Below, piece by piece: positions 50,054 through 59,102 of a stretch of DNA of 64,000 nt. The notes under the pieces were generated by a model. That model ran no database searches. It had not been told where the DNA came from and saw only the letters and a list, made by a program, of their open reading frames with translations. The position numbers were made by a program, and so were the translations under genes. Within the stretch, counting starts at the first letter, position 1. Every line of letters starts with the position of its first letter. The DNA comes from an uncultured Devosia sp. (GTDB taxonomy: Bacteria > Pseudomonadota > Alphaproteobacteria > Rhizobiales > Devosiaceae), in NCBI RefSeq assembly GCF_963517015.1, contig NZ_CAUQDV010000001.1, forward strand, positions 1,928,001 through 1,992,000, read 5' to 3'.

Positions 50054-51322
50054 GTGGTTTTGATCATACTTGTCCTTGGGCTCAATTATGCGCCCGAACG
50101 CATTGGCATTGCTGTCTATACGAGCGGCATGGCGCAAGCGCTGGCGGCGCAGGGGCATGACGTCTCGGTCGTGGCGGGGCGGCCCTATTACCCGAACTGG
50201 CGGGTGTTCGATGCTGATTATGGGCATTGGGACGAGCAGAGCATGGAGCAGGGCGTCAGCGTTCGGCGGGTCTGGCACTATGTGCCGGCTCATCCGAGCG
50301 GGTTGAGACGCCTGCTGCATCACGCCAGTTTCGGTCTGAGTGCGCTGATCCCTCTCTTGTGGCTTGCACTGTGCAAGCGCCCCGACGTGGTGCTGGCCGT
50401 GGCGCCATCGCTGGTTGCTGCGCCGGTCGCGTGGCTGGCGGCCCGGCTTGCCGGGGCGAAGGCATGGCTGCATGTGCAGGACCTGGAGGTGGACACGGCG
50501 TTTGCGACCGGGCTGCTGGCGCCGGATGGCGCGGCTGGCCGGGCCGCACTGGGGTTCGAGCGGCTGGTGATTCGGCGGTTCGATATGGTCAGCGGGATTT
50601 CGCCGCAGATCTGCGCGAGGCTGGTGGGCAAGGGTGTCGAGCGGGACAGCGTGGTCGAATTCCGCAATTGGGCGGATGTCGACCTGGTCAGGCCGCTGCT
50701 GGCCGCGTCGCCCTATCGGGCCGAATGGGGCATCACCACGCCGCATGTGGCGCTTTATGCGGGCAATATCGGCATCAAGCAGGGACTGGAGGTGGTCATT
50801 GCGGCAGCGCGCCTGCTGGCGAACCGGGATGACCTGAGCTTTGTGATTTGCGGGGAAGGGCCAAACCGGGCGCGGCTGGAGCAGATGGCTACAGGTCTTG
50901 AGCGGGTGCAGTTCCGCGATCTGCAGCCCAGGGACCGGCTGGATCAGCTCATGGGCCTCGCGACGATCCACCTGCTGCCGCAGCTGGCTGGGGTTGCCGA
51001 TCTGGTGCTGCCGTCAAAGCTCAACAACATGCTCGCCTCGGGGCGCCCTATTGTTGCCGCTGCGGCGGAGGGAACCGGGCTTTGTGCGGAGGTCGAGGGC
51101 TGCGGGGTGACCGTGGCACCGGGTGATGCAGCGGCTTTTGCCGCTGGCATAGAGCGGCTTGTCAGCGATCCGGAACTGGCCGCAGCGGCGGGGCGCAATG
51201 CGCGGGCACGGGCCGAACAGCGCTGGAGCAAGGCGCGGATCATGGCGGACTTTGAGCAGCGGCTTGGCGAAGCCGGCGTACAGACAGCACCGGCCGGAGC
51301 GCGTAGCGTCGATGCGCAATAG
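50054..51322 (+). CDS. WcaI-like glycosyltransferase (GT4)
   Basis: This 422-residue protein starts with a GTG at 50054 ((M)VLIILVLGLNYAPERIGIAV), the opening typical of WcaI, the colanic acid fucosyltransferase. The GT-B fold is shown by 'YTSGMAQALAAQGHDVSVVA', 'LHVQDLEVDTAFATGLL', 'ICGEGPNRARLEQMATG' and 'DLVLPSKLNNMLASGRPIVA'. It is the first gene of the EPS operon; its end overlaps the next start by 11 nt. A fucosyl donor (GDP-L-fucose) is made by gmd/fcl nearby, which fits. Confidence 0.88.
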   Translation: MVLIILVLGLNYAPERIGIAVYTSGMAQALAAQGHDVSVVAGRPYYPNWRVFDADYGHWDEQSMEQGVSVRRVWHYVPAHPSGLRRLLHHASFGLSALIPLLWLALCKRPDVVLAVAPSLVAAPVAWLAARLAGAKAWLHVQDLEVDTAFATGLLAPDGAAGRAALGFERLVIRRFDMVSGISPQICARLVGKGVERDSVVEFRNWADVDLVRPLLAASPYRAEWGITTPHVALYAGNIGIKQGLEVVIAAARLLANRDDLSFVICGEGPNRARLEQMATGLERVQFRDLQPRDRLDQLMGLATIHLLPQLAGVADLVLPSKLNNMLASGRPIVAAAAEGTGLCAEVEGCGVTVAPGDAAAFAAGIERLVSDPELAAAAGRNARARAEQRWSKARIMADFEQRLGEAGVQTAPAGARSVDAQ

Positions 51323-52739
51323 CAGGCTGGGCAGGATGGCCGGAGCGGCTGGGCCGGGGCTTGCGGTCACGGCGGGAAGCGTCTTCGGCGTGGGGCTCAA
51401 TCTCGTGCTGCCCTTCGTGCTGCCGATGGCTGAATATGCGCTTTACTCCCTGTTGCTGGGGCTGGCGCAGGTGGTGACGAGCCTGGCCTTTGAATGGATG
51501 CGGCTGGTCCTGCTGCGACACGGCTATGGCGCAAATCTCGTGCTGGCATCGCTGCGCCGGATGGTGCTGGCCTGGGCCTATGTGGTGACGGCTGGCGGGT
51601 TGCTGGCGCTGGCCGGTGTGGCCGCGGTGTTGTCGATGTGGCTGGATTGGGCGTTGGCGATTGCCGCGGTCTTCGCCTGCGCCGCGATCCAGGGCGCGTT
51701 CGACGGCCAGATGGCGGCGGCGCGGGCGCGGTTCGACAATCGGGCCTTCGTGGCGCGCTGGGTGTTGCGGGCGGTGCTGGGGCTGGTGCTGGCGGTAACG
51801 GCTGCGGTGATATTCCGGTCCGGTATTGCGGCGCTGGCGGGCTTGGCGCTGTCCTATCCGCTGGCGGCACTGCTCTGGCTGGAGCGGTTGCCGCGGTGGT
51901 GGCGCGTGGACAGGGGTGAGTTGGGATCGTTGTTCCGCTTTGGCGCTGCGGCGGCGATCGGGTCCAATTTCTCGGCAGTGGTGCCGGCCGTGGTGCGCAG
52001 CCTTGTGGTGGCCAGTCTTGGGCTGGCCGGGTCGGGTGGCGTGTTGCTGGCGGTGGATATCGGGCAACGGCTGTTCTCGATCATCGGCATGGCGATCAAT
52101 GTGGTGACGGTGCAGAATGCCATAGCCGCTGTGGAGCGGGCGGACGGTGCCGCCATCCGGGCGCGGGTGCGGGACGTCGTCGTCCTGCCGCTGGCGGTGA
52201 TCGGGCCGATGGCGATCGGCTTTGTGGCACTGCAGCCGCAGGTCGCGGCGCTGATCGTGCCGGTCGAGTATCGCGCCGGCTTTGACGCTGGCGCCTGGGC
52301 GGTGGTGCTGGCCGCTGCGATGCAGAGCGTGCGGCACTATGGGGTCGATCCGCTGTTCCTGATCTTTGGCCGGCCGGGCAGGGCGTTCCTGGCGCCGGGG
52401 CTGGTTCTGGCGCTGCTGCTCGTGGCGGGTTTCGTGCCTGCTGAAATATGGGGCGGAGCGATCGCGGCTGCAGTGATCCCACTGCTGGTGGCCAATGTTG
52501 CCGGCGTGGTTGCTGCCATTCTGGCACTCCGAGGTTTGGTGCCCTGGCCGCTTATGGTCCTGTTGCGGCTGGGGCTGGCCTTGACGGCGATGGCGGGGGT
52601 TGCCTCGGTGCTTCCCAATGATGGCGGTCTCGGACGGGCCGTGTTGACCGTCATGGCGCTGTCGCTGACCTATGGCGGGGCGCTGGTTTTGCTCGATATT
52701 GGCAAGATGCGGCCCCGGCGAGAGGCGGTGGCGGGATGA
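51312..52739 (+). CDS. polysaccharide flippase-like membrane protein (Wzx type)
   Basis: This 475-residue protein has about 12-14 membrane helices, for example 'GSVFGVGLNLVLPFVLPMAE' and 'YALYSLLLGLAQVVTSLAFE', with the MOP-superfamily phrase 'FGAAAAIGSNFSAVVPAVVR'. This is the pattern of oligosaccharide flippases that move lipid-linked repeat units across the inner membrane. The ATG at 51312 overlaps the glycosyltransferase gene end. The stop overlaps the polymerase start (ATGA). Confidence 0.8.
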   Translation: MRNSRLGRMAGAAGPGLAVTAGSVFGVGLNLVLPFVLPMAEYALYSLLLGLAQVVTSLAFEWMRLVLLRHGYGANLVLASLRRMVLAWAYVVTAGGLLALAGVAAVLSMWLDWALAIAAVFACAAIQGAFDGQMAAARARFDNRAFVARWVLRAVLGLVLAVTAAVIFRSGIAALAGLALSYPLAALLWLERLPRWWRVDRGELGSLFRFGAAAAIGSNFSAVVPAVVRSLVVASLGLAGSGGVLLAVDIGQRLFSIIGMAINVVTVQNAIAAVERADGAAIRARVRDVVVLPLAVIGPMAIGFVALQPQVAALIVPVEYRAGFDAGAWAVVLAAAMQSVRHYGVDPLFLIFGRPGRAFLAPGLVLALLLVAGFVPAEIWGGAIAAAVIPLLVANVAGVVAAILALRGLVPWPLMVLLRLGLALTAMAGVASVLPNDGGLGRAVLTVMALSLTYGGALVLLDIGKMRPRREAVAG

Positions 52740-54007
52740 TCTGGACCCTGCTTGCCATTGAAGTGCTGCTGCTGATCAAGGCACGGCGGCGTATCCACGT
52801 GTTGTCGGTGTTCGACCTGATCGCCCTCTACATCATGGCCTGCCAGCTGGCCTATTATCTGGCGCCGTTCATGCCGATCGTCGATATCAACGCGGCCGGC
52901 CAATTGCGCAGCCATCTCCATTTCAATGACGAAGGGTTGCTGCTGTATTTCTGGATCTTTGTCTGCTGCCATGCGGCAACGCTGGGGCTGACGATTGCGC
53001 CCGCGCAGGACGCCATCGGCGTGGGGCGGCAGGCGATCGCCCGGCAGGAACGGTGGCTTGGACCGGTGCTTTTGACCTGTGTTGGATTGGCGCTGGTCAA
53101 TATGGCTTCGATCGATGGCGAAGCGCTCTGGTACAACAATCGCTATCTGATGCTGAGTTCGACTACGGGTCTGGCGATCGACAATGGCGTGACCGCGCTG
53201 GTGCAGGCGTTGTCGCTATTTATCGGTGTCATCGCGGGGTTTGGCCTCGTGGTCGCTATGTGCAACGGACGGCGCGGGCTGGCGCTGGGCTTTGCGATCG
53301 TGGTGCTCTGGTATCTCCTGATGGGGCTGGCCAATGCGGGACGGGCAGCGGCGGTCTATTGCTTTGTAATTGCGGCGGTGGCTGGCGTCATGGCGCAACG
53401 GCACCGCGCTGCTGTCGTTGTGGGGGCGGTCGGATTGGCGCTGCTGGCGCTGTTGATGGCGCTCAGCGGGCGCGCGTCGGGGGAGTTTGGCATTGCCGTA
53501 CTGCCCGGGACCTTCACGGCAACAATTGCCGCGGCGCCGGAGCTTTTGCTGGCGGTATTCGGCAATCTGACCCAGGGGATATTCGTCACCAATGACGGTT
53601 TCCTGCTCAATCCGCAGCATCCCGAGCTTTACAAGCTGCTGTCCTTCTCGCCGCTGCCATCGGCCCTCGATGGTTTTGACGAGATCAGGCGGATCCAGGG
53701 TGTTCGCCTGCACGACTGGGTGCCGATGAGCGCCATTACCGAGGTGATCGCCTTTGGTCCGCTGCATGCCGCGGCGGCCATGCTGAGCCTGATGCTGGGG
53801 ATGCGGCTTTCCCTGCTGGCCGCCGGGCGGGGCCACGTACTGGTGTCGGTTCTCGCCGGGACGTGGATTTTCCTGATCTTCGTGCAGGCCAGTGCCTATC
53901 CGCTGCGCAATGTGTTCCGGCAAGAGTTGATGATCCTGGCGCTGTTGTCCGTTGTGCTGTGGTTTGGGCGGCCCGCCCGGGCGGCATCCACGGCGGCTGC
54001 GACATGA
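52736..54007 (+). CDS. Wzy-like polysaccharide polymerase (membrane)
   Basis: This 423-residue protein has about ten membrane helices and a large periplasmic loop ('FVTNDGFLLNPQHPELYKLL', 'DEIRRIQGVRLHDWVPMSAI') between late helices, as in O-antigen polymerase/Wzy proteins. Sequence conservation in this group is low, so the assignment rests on topology and gene context between flippase and glycosyltransferase. Starts and stops overlap with both neighbours by 4 nt. Confidence 0.7.
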   Translation: MIWTLLAIEVLLLIKARRRIHVLSVFDLIALYIMACQLAYYLAPFMPIVDINAAGQLRSHLHFNDEGLLLYFWIFVCCHAATLGLTIAPAQDAIGVGRQAIARQERWLGPVLLTCVGLALVNMASIDGEALWYNNRYLMLSSTTGLAIDNGVTALVQALSLFIGVIAGFGLVVAMCNGRRGLALGFAIVVLWYLLMGLANAGRAAAVYCFVIAAVAGVMAQRHRAAVVVGAVGLALLALLMALSGRASGEFGIAVLPGTFTATIAAAPELLLAVFGNLTQGIFVTNDGFLLNPQHPELYKLLSFSPLPSALDGFDEIRRIQGVRLHDWVPMSAITEVIAFGPLHAAAAMLSLMLGMRLSLLAAGRGHVLVSVLAGTWIFLIFVQASAYPLRNVFRQELMILALLSVVLWFGRPARAASTAAAT

Positions 54008-55161
54008 GCAGGCCAGTCGTGGATCTGGTGACCAGTTCGCTATCGCGGCAGGGGAGCGGGGTGGCGGAGGCTGTCCGGCAAGCGGGGCAGTCGCTTGTGG
54101 AAGACGGGGTATTCGTGGTGCGGACCGTTACGGCGCGGGACTGCGATTTTGCCGCGGACTGCCGCTGGGCGAGTGGTCCGGTCATCGAAGCCTTCCGCTT
54201 CTTTGGGCCGCAGAGTTTTCGGATTTCGCCGGGACTGTTCTGGCGTGTGTTCACCAGCGGCGCCGATGTGATCGCCGTGCATGGGCTCTGGGCTTTCCAC
54301 GGGATTGCGGTGCTCGCGTGGCATCTGCGAACCGGCCGGCGCTATGTGGTCGTGCCGCATGGCATGCTTGACCCCTGGGTCCGCAAGCGGTCGCTCTGGC
54401 TCAAGATGCTGGTAGGGTGGGTCTATCAGGACGTGCTGCTCCGGCGCGCCGCAGCCTTTCACGTTCTTACCGAAAAGGAGGCGGCGGATGTGCGGGCCGT
54501 GCTGCCGGCGGCGCGGTGCTTTGCCATTCCAAATGGCGTGGCTGACGCAGGCCATGCGGCCGAAAAGCCGTTGTGGTTTGACGATGCGATGGTGGGCCGG
54601 CGCATCTACCTGTTCTTCGCCCGCATCCACGACCAGAAGGGATGGCGCGAATTGTGTGCGGCGTGGCGGTTGCTTTGTGCGGCGGAACCCGCCTTTGCCG
54701 GGCGGTCACAGCTGGTGTTCTGCGGGTGGCTGGATCGGGCGCCGGACTTCGAACGGACAATCGCGGATCTGGCGGCAGAGTTCGGCAATGTGATTCATGC
54801 CGGCCCGCAATATGGAGTCGACAAGGTCCGCTCGTTGCAGGCGGCAGACGTCGTCATCCTGCCGTCAAAGTTCGAGGGCCTGCCGATGACGGTTCTGGAC
54901 GCCTGGAGCCATGGCAAGCCTGTGCTGATGACCGACCAATGCAATCTGCAAGTGGGCTTTGAACATGGCGCCGCATTGCGCATCAGTGGCGACGTGGATG
55001 GCATCGCCGATGGTCTGTTGCAGGCCAGCCGGTGGGATCGTGAAAGGATGCATCGGATGGGCAGCGCGGGTCGCGACCTGGTCGCGCGCGCGTTTGCGGC
55101 GCCGGTGATTGCTGCGCGGACGCGGGCGATGCTGGAAGATGTGCTGGCGAGGCCGCGATGA
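54004..55161 (+). CDS. glycosyltransferase family 4
   Basis: This 385-residue GT-B enzyme has 'FHGIAVLAWHLRTGRRYVVV' and 'PHGMLDPWVRKRSLWLK', 'FHVLTEKEAADVRAVLPAAR' , 'IPNGVADAGHAAEKPLWFDD', 'FFARIHDQKGWRELCAAWRL' and the donor-binding 'LPSKFEGLPMTVLDAWSHGK' (E-x7-E type region). It resembles the WcaC/WcaL group of EPS transferases; the sugar is unknown. The ATG overlaps the polymerase stop (ATGA). Confidence 0.88.
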   Translation: MSRPVVDLVTSSLSRQGSGVAEAVRQAGQSLVEDGVFVVRTVTARDCDFAADCRWASGPVIEAFRFFGPQSFRISPGLFWRVFTSGADVIAVHGLWAFHGIAVLAWHLRTGRRYVVVPHGMLDPWVRKRSLWLKMLVGWVYQDVLLRRAAAFHVLTEKEAADVRAVLPAARCFAIPNGVADAGHAAEKPLWFDDAMVGRRIYLFFARIHDQKGWRELCAAWRLLCAAEPAFAGRSQLVFCGWLDRAPDFERTIADLAAEFGNVIHAGPQYGVDKVRSLQAADVVILPSKFEGLPMTVLDAWSHGKPVLMTDQCNLQVGFEHGAALRISGDVDGIADGLLQASRWDRERMHRMGSAGRDLVARAFAAPVIAARTRAMLEDVLARPR

Positions 55162-55721
55162 GCGAGCGTTCTCTGCTCTTACCGTTGGCACCAAGGGTGG
55201 ATCGGCGCAGCTTTCCCCTGCGAAACCGCATGTTTCGTCTGGGCTTCATGATCTGCTGGGCCCTGATGGCGCGGTGGACGCCGCCCATGGCGCGCTCCTG
55301 GCGAATCTGGCTGCTCAACCGGTTTGGTGCGCGGGTCCACGCCCGAGCCAATGTCTATGCCTCGGCCCGCATCTGGTATCCGCCTCACCTGGTGATGCGG
55401 GAGGGCGCAACGCTTGGTCCCGGCGTCGTCTGTTATTGCATGGACCGGATCGAGATCGGTCGCGATGCGGTGGTTTCACAGCGGGCGTTTCTCTGCGCCG
55501 GGTCGCATGATGTCGATGACCCGGATTTTCCGATCAGGACCGCGCCGATCGTGATTGGCGCCGAAGCCTGGATCGCGGCGGAGGCTTTTGTCGGGCCTGG
55601 CGTCAGCGTCGGGCAGGGGGCGGTATTGGGCGCGCGCGGGGTTGCCACGAGGTCCCTGGACGATTGGACCATCTATGCCGGCAATCCTGCACGGGCGATC
55701 CGGAAGCGTATACGGTCATGA
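55158..55721 (+). CDS. WcaF-like acetyltransferase (left-handed beta helix)
   Basis: This 187-residue protein has hexapeptide repeats 'GARVHARANVYASARIWYPP', 'GATLGPGVVCYCMDRIEIGR', the histidine in 'FLCAGSHDVDDPDFPI' and 'AEAFVGPGVSVGQGAVLGAR', the layout of WcaF-type O-acetyltransferases, which acetylate exopolysaccharide sugars. It overlaps its two neighbours by 4 nt each. The acyl acceptor is unknown. Confidence 0.88.
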   Translation: MSERSLLLPLAPRVDRRSFPLRNRMFRLGFMICWALMARWTPPMARSWRIWLLNRFGARVHARANVYASARIWYPPHLVMREGATLGPGVVCYCMDRIEIGRDAVVSQRAFLCAGSHDVDDPDFPIRTAPIVIGAEAWIAAEAFVGPGVSVGQGAVLGARGVATRSLDDWTIYAGNPARAIRKRIRS

Positions 55722-56632
55722 GGTCGGGGGTTGCGGTGATCATCCTCACAAGGGACGAAGCGGTGCACCTGCTGCGGGCGCTGGACAGCGTGGCCGGCTT
55801 CGCGCGGTCGGTGCATGTGGTCGACTGCGGTTCACGCGATGGCACGTTGGAGATCGCGCAAGCTGCGGGGGCTGAAGTGTTGCACCATCCGTGGCGCAAT
55901 CATGCCAGTCAGTTCCAATGGGCGGTGGACCATATCGAAAGCGATGCCGAATGGATTCTCAGGCTCGATGCGGACGAAGTGATCGGCGCTGATCTGGCGG
56001 CGCGGCTCGGGACCGAATTGGCGCAATTGCCGCCCGACGTGACCGGCGTCAACTTGGATCGAAGACATATGTTCCTGGGCCGTTGGATCCGCTTTGGCGG
56101 GCGCTATCCGTTGACCCTGCTACGGCTGTTCCGGCGCGGCCAAGGGCGGATCGAACAGCGCTGGATGGATGAGCATATCATGATTGAAAGTGGTCGCGCC
56201 GTGCACTTTGCGGGTGAATTCTCGGACCACAATCTCAAGGGACTGGGCTTCTTCACGGCCAAGCACAATGACTATGCCACCCGCGAGGCGGTGGATGTGG
56301 TGGGGCGGCGTCTCGGCTTGCTGGCGCCGGATCTGACCGTTACGGCGGCGCGGACCTCACGGCAGGCCGCGTTGAAGCGGTTTGTGAAGGAGCGCGTCTA
56401 TTATCGAGTCCCACATGAGATTTCGGCGCTCTGCTACTTTCTCTATCGCTACCTACTGCAGCTTGGGTTTCTCGATGGTCGCGCGGGGCTGACCTACCAT
56501 TTCCTGCAGGGTTTCTGGTACCGCTTCCTGGTGGGAGCAAAGGTGCGGGAATTCGAACGGGCGCTGCTGGCCTGCGACACGGCGCAGGCCAGGCGCCAGC
56601 GCCTGGCTGAACTGACCGGGCTCGAACTCTAG
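55718..56632 (+). CDS. glycosyltransferase family 2
   Basis: This 304-residue GT-A enzyme has 'VAVIILTRDEAVHLLRALDS', 'VHVVDCGSRDGTLEIAQAAG', 'WILRLDADEVIGADLAARLG' (DxD) and 'FFTAKHNDYATREAVD', the WaaE/KdtX-like GT2 subgroup that often ends EPS operons. A C-terminal 'FVKERVYYRVPHEISALCYF' and 'LYRYLLQLGFLDGRAGLTYH' segment is amphipathic and may sit on the membrane. It is the last gene of the plus-strand operon. Its stop overlaps by 4 nt the end of the convergent SGNH gene. Confidence 0.88.
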   Translation: MRSGVAVIILTRDEAVHLLRALDSVAGFARSVHVVDCGSRDGTLEIAQAAGAEVLHHPWRNHASQFQWAVDHIESDAEWILRLDADEVIGADLAARLGTELAQLPPDVTGVNLDRRHMFLGRWIRFGGRYPLTLLRLFRRGQGRIEQRWMDEHIMIESGRAVHFAGEFSDHNLKGLGFFTAKHNDYATREAVDVVGRRLGLLAPDLTVTAARTSRQAALKRFVKERVYYRVPHEISALCYFLYRYLLQLGFLDGRAGLTYHFLQGFWYRFLVGAKVREFERALLACDTAQARRQRLAELTGLEL

Positions 56633-57816
56633 CGCCAGCCTTTTTCAGTCAGCCGCTGCATCACCAGTTGGGCGACGGCATCGAGGCCGGTGCGGTTGAG
56701 ATGCACGCCGTCCAGCAGCAGACTGGCCGGAACGGTGCCGCTGGCGACATTGCCGGCATCGCCTGGTCCATTGGCCAGGGCAAGAAGCGCCGGCATGGGG
56801 TCGACGAGGCGGTCGCCATAGGTGGCGCGCAGGGCATTGGTCAGGGCGAGAGCCGCCTGCCGCTGATCGGTGGGCTGGCCGCTGCGCAGGGCCGGGGCGA
56901 TGAAGAGGAAACGGCCATGCCCCAGCGCATTGGCGATCGCGGCATAGCGCGCCAGGTCGTCGGCCAGAGGCGCAAAGCCATTGTTATCGCCGTCCCAATA
57001 GACCAGTGGCAGATTTGCCCGGATCTCCGCCCTCGCCAGAATACGCGCCTGAGCCTGGGCCAGCGTCGATCCACCGATGGCGTCGTTAAGCGGATAGTGT
57101 CCGCCCAGCCTCGACAGCGATGCCGCAAGGCCGAAGCTGGGCGCGCCGTCGACATAACTGTCGCCCTCGAGCCAGAGATCGTAGGGCGGCAGCGAGGATT
57201 TTGTGTTGGCGGTGAGGTCAACGGCTGGTTCGGGCATGACGGTAACGCGGCGGACTTGGCCGGACCAGGGCAGGTCGGCGACGGGGCCGCGTCCTATCCG
57301 CATGGTGGTCACATTGGGCAGGGCCGAGGAGGTGATTGTCGCATCGCCGCCGATGCCATTGGCTGCGCCAGCGAAATTCTGCAGGCGAACCGACTGGCTG
57401 GTGCGCAGCACGGCGCCGCGCCCGATGGTCAACGTCCCAATATCGGAAAGCGTGGTGCCTTGGGCCGTGGCGAAGATGCGGACGACCTGCGAGGCGCCAT
57501 CACGGCGGACGCGCAGGCAATTGGCCTCGCTGCCGTCGTCGATGGCGTAGAGCACTTCATCGCCCAGCGGTTCCTCGGCAATGAGGGCATCGACGCGGAT
57601 TTGGACGGTTGGATCGGTCCAGGGAAAGGTGACGGCGCCATTGGTGATGGTGCCGCCGATGGCGGCCAGAAAGGCGGCGCGCGTGGCAAAGTGGCGGCCA
57701 TCCCAGAAGTAGCGCTCGTTGACAAAGTCGAGGTCGAGGATCGCGCCCGGTTCCTGCCAGGGGAGCGTCATCCGTGCTGCCGCGAGGCCAATGGCGATGC
57801 CGATCATTGCGCTCAT
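56629..57816 (-). CDS. SGNH/GDSL hydrolase with head-spike-fibre-like N-terminal region
   Basis: This 395-residue protein starts MSAMIGIAIGLAAARMTLPW, a hydrophobic signal or anchor. Next comes 'ILDLDFVNERYFWDGRHFAT', reminiscent of the LDFxxxxYxxxG opening of phage/GTA head-spike fibre domains, then beta-rich segments such as 'DEVLYAIDDGSEANCLRVRR'. The C-terminal third is an SGNH hydrolase: 'LWLEGDSYVDGAPS' (GDS nucleophile block), 'LVYWDGDNNGFAPL' (block III-like) and 'LLDGVHLNRTGLDA' (D-x-x-H). Such domains often remove acyl groups from carbohydrates. The start is 2 nt after the stop of the spike-base-like gene, indicating coupling. Hydrolase confidence is high; the fibre resemblance is moderate. 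Confidence 0.7.
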   Translation of the reverse strand: MSAMIGIAIGLAAARMTLPWQEPGAILDLDFVNERYFWDGRHFATRAAFLAAIGGTITNGAVTFPWTDPTVQIRVDALIAEEPLGDEVLYAIDDGSEANCLRVRRDGASQVVRIFATAQGTTLSDIGTLTIGRGAVLRTSQSVRLQNFAGAANGIGGDATITSSALPNVTTMRIGRGPVADLPWSGQVRRVTVMPEPAVDLTANTKSSLPPYDLWLEGDSYVDGAPSFGLAASLSRLGGHYPLNDAIGGSTLAQAQARILARAEIRANLPLVYWDGDNNGFAPLADDLARYAAIANALGHGRFLFIAPALRSGQPTDQRQAALALTNALRATYGDRLVDPMPALLALANGPGDAGNVASGTVPASLLLDGVHLNRTGLDAVAQLVMQRLTEKGWR

Positions 57817-57818
57817 GG

Positions 57819-58076
57819 CTAGAGCAGTCCGACGAGAGAGCTTGCCGTCGTCGCGGCCAGGATCTTGCGAGCCCGCAGCGGCAGGAATGTGCCGGCCGGC
57901 ACCGATTTCAGCGTGATCACGCTGCCCCATGACATTTCGACGCGAATGTCGCCGGCGGCGCCGACATAGATGGCCCGCGTGAGGTCGCGCAGGTTCTGCG
58001 TGTCGCTGGGGGTGATGGCAAAACCGTCGAGAGCCGGGCCGGTGTCGCTGGGTTCTCTGCCGTCAAAAAAGTCCAT
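57819..58076 (-). CDS. spike base protein, RCAP_Rcc01079 (GhsA-like) family
   Basis: This 85-residue protein reads MDFFDGREPSDTGPALDGFA, 'ITPSDTQNLRDLTRAIYVGA', 'AGDIRVEMSWGSVITLKSVP' and 'AGTFLPLRARKILAATTASS'. The 'TPSD...L....RA.YVG.AGD' and 'VPAGT.LP.RA.K.LA' phrases match the family of the Rhodobacter capsulatus gene transfer agent head-spike base protein (Rcc01079). AAGGAG precedes the ATG. It is directly upstream of the SGNH gene and 75 nt downstream of fcl on the same strand. Other GTA or phage structural genes are not present in this window. Confidence 0.72.
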   Translation of the reverse strand: MDFFDGREPSDTGPALDGFAITPSDTQNLRDLTRAIYVGAAGDIRVEMSWGSVITLKSVPAGTFLPLRARKILAATTASSLVGLL

Positions 58077-58151
58077 GGTTGCTGTCTCCTTGCTGGCAAC
58101 AAGGATAGTGGCTGCGCCCGGGAGGGGGATAAGTTCACCTTCGGCATGAGG

Positions 58152-59102
58152 CTAACGTGCTTGTGCGGCAGGGAAATTGGCGCGGAACCAGGCATAGGTC
58201 CGGCTGATGCCCTGTTCCAGATCGATGCGAGGGCGCCAGCCGAGGCTCTGAAGCCTGTCTGCGCTCATCAGCTTGCGTGGCGTGCCGTCTGGTCTGCTGG
58301 GGTCGCAGATGATGTTGCCGGTGAAGCCGACGATGCGGCAGACCATTTGCGCCAGTTCGAGGATGGTGAGATCTGTTCCGGAGCCGACATTGATATGGCC
58401 GTCTCCGGACCAGGTCTTGAGCAGGAAGACCAGCGCATCGGCGCAGTCGTCGACATGGAGGAATTCGCGGCGCGGGGTGCCGGTGCCCCAGATGGTGATG
58501 GATGGGGCGCCTGCGCATTTGGCTTCATGCGCCTTTCGGATCAGGGCGGGCAGGACATGGCCGGACTGGAGATCGAAGTTGTCGCCCGGGCCGTAGAGAT
58601 TGGTCGGCATGGCGGAGATGTAGTCGCGGCCATATTGGCGGCGATAGGCTTCCACCAGTTTGAGGCCGGCGATCTTGGCCAAGGCGTACCATTGATTGGT
58701 GGGCTCGAGCGGGCCGGTGAGCAGGGCGTCCTCGGTGATCGGCTGAGCAGCCAGCTTGGGATAGATGCAAGAAGAGCCCAGGTAGAGGAGGCGCTGCACC
58801 CTATTGGCATGGGCGGCGGCGATGACATTGGCCTCGATCATCAGATTCTCGTAGAGAAACTGGGCCGGCTGGCTGTCATTGGCCAGGATGCCACCAACCC
58901 TGGCGGCGGCCAGGATAATGATGTCGGGGCGGGTGTGGGCGAGGAAGGTCTCGACCTCGACCTGCCGCGTGAGATCGAGCGTTTTGCGGCCAGCCGTGAT
59001 GAGCTCGCACTGCTCGGATGCCAGACGGCGCATTAGAGCGCTGCCGACCATGCCGCGATGGCCGGCGACCCAGATGCGCTTGCCGGCCAGATCGTAACTC
59101 AT
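58152..59102 (-). CDS. fcl: GDP-L-fucose synthase
   Basis: This 316-residue SDR-type enzyme has 'KRIWVAGHRGMVGSALMRRL' (NADP binding), 'LAAARVGGILANDSQPAQF', 'YLGSSCIYPKLAAQPITEDA' , the catalytic 'NQWYALAKIAGLKLVEAYRR' (YxxxK) and 'NLYGPGDNFDLQSGHVLPAL'. It converts GDP-4-keto-6-deoxymannose to GDP-L-fucose. The start overlaps the gmd stop by 4 nt. Confidence 0.95.
   Translation of the reverse strand: MSYDLAGKRIWVAGHRGMVGSALMRRLASEQCELITAGRKTLDLTRQVEVETFLAHTRPDIIILAAARVGGILANDSQPAQFLYENLMIEANVIAAAHANRVQRLLYLGSSCIYPKLAAQPITEDALLTGPLEPTNQWYALAKIAGLKLVEAYRRQYGRDYISAMPTNLYGPGDNFDLQSGHVLPALIRKAHEAKCAGAPSITIWGTGTPRREFLHVDDCADALVFLLKTWSGDGHINVGSGTDLTILELAQMVCRIVGFTGNIICDPSRPDGTPRKLMSADRLQSLGWRPRIDLEQGISRTYAWFRANFPAAQAR

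Noticed and set aside
56629..58076. Spike-like genes as part of an integrated prophage
   Set aside because: No integrase, capsid, tail, portal, terminase or lysis genes occur in the window, and flanking genes are EPS biosynthesis.
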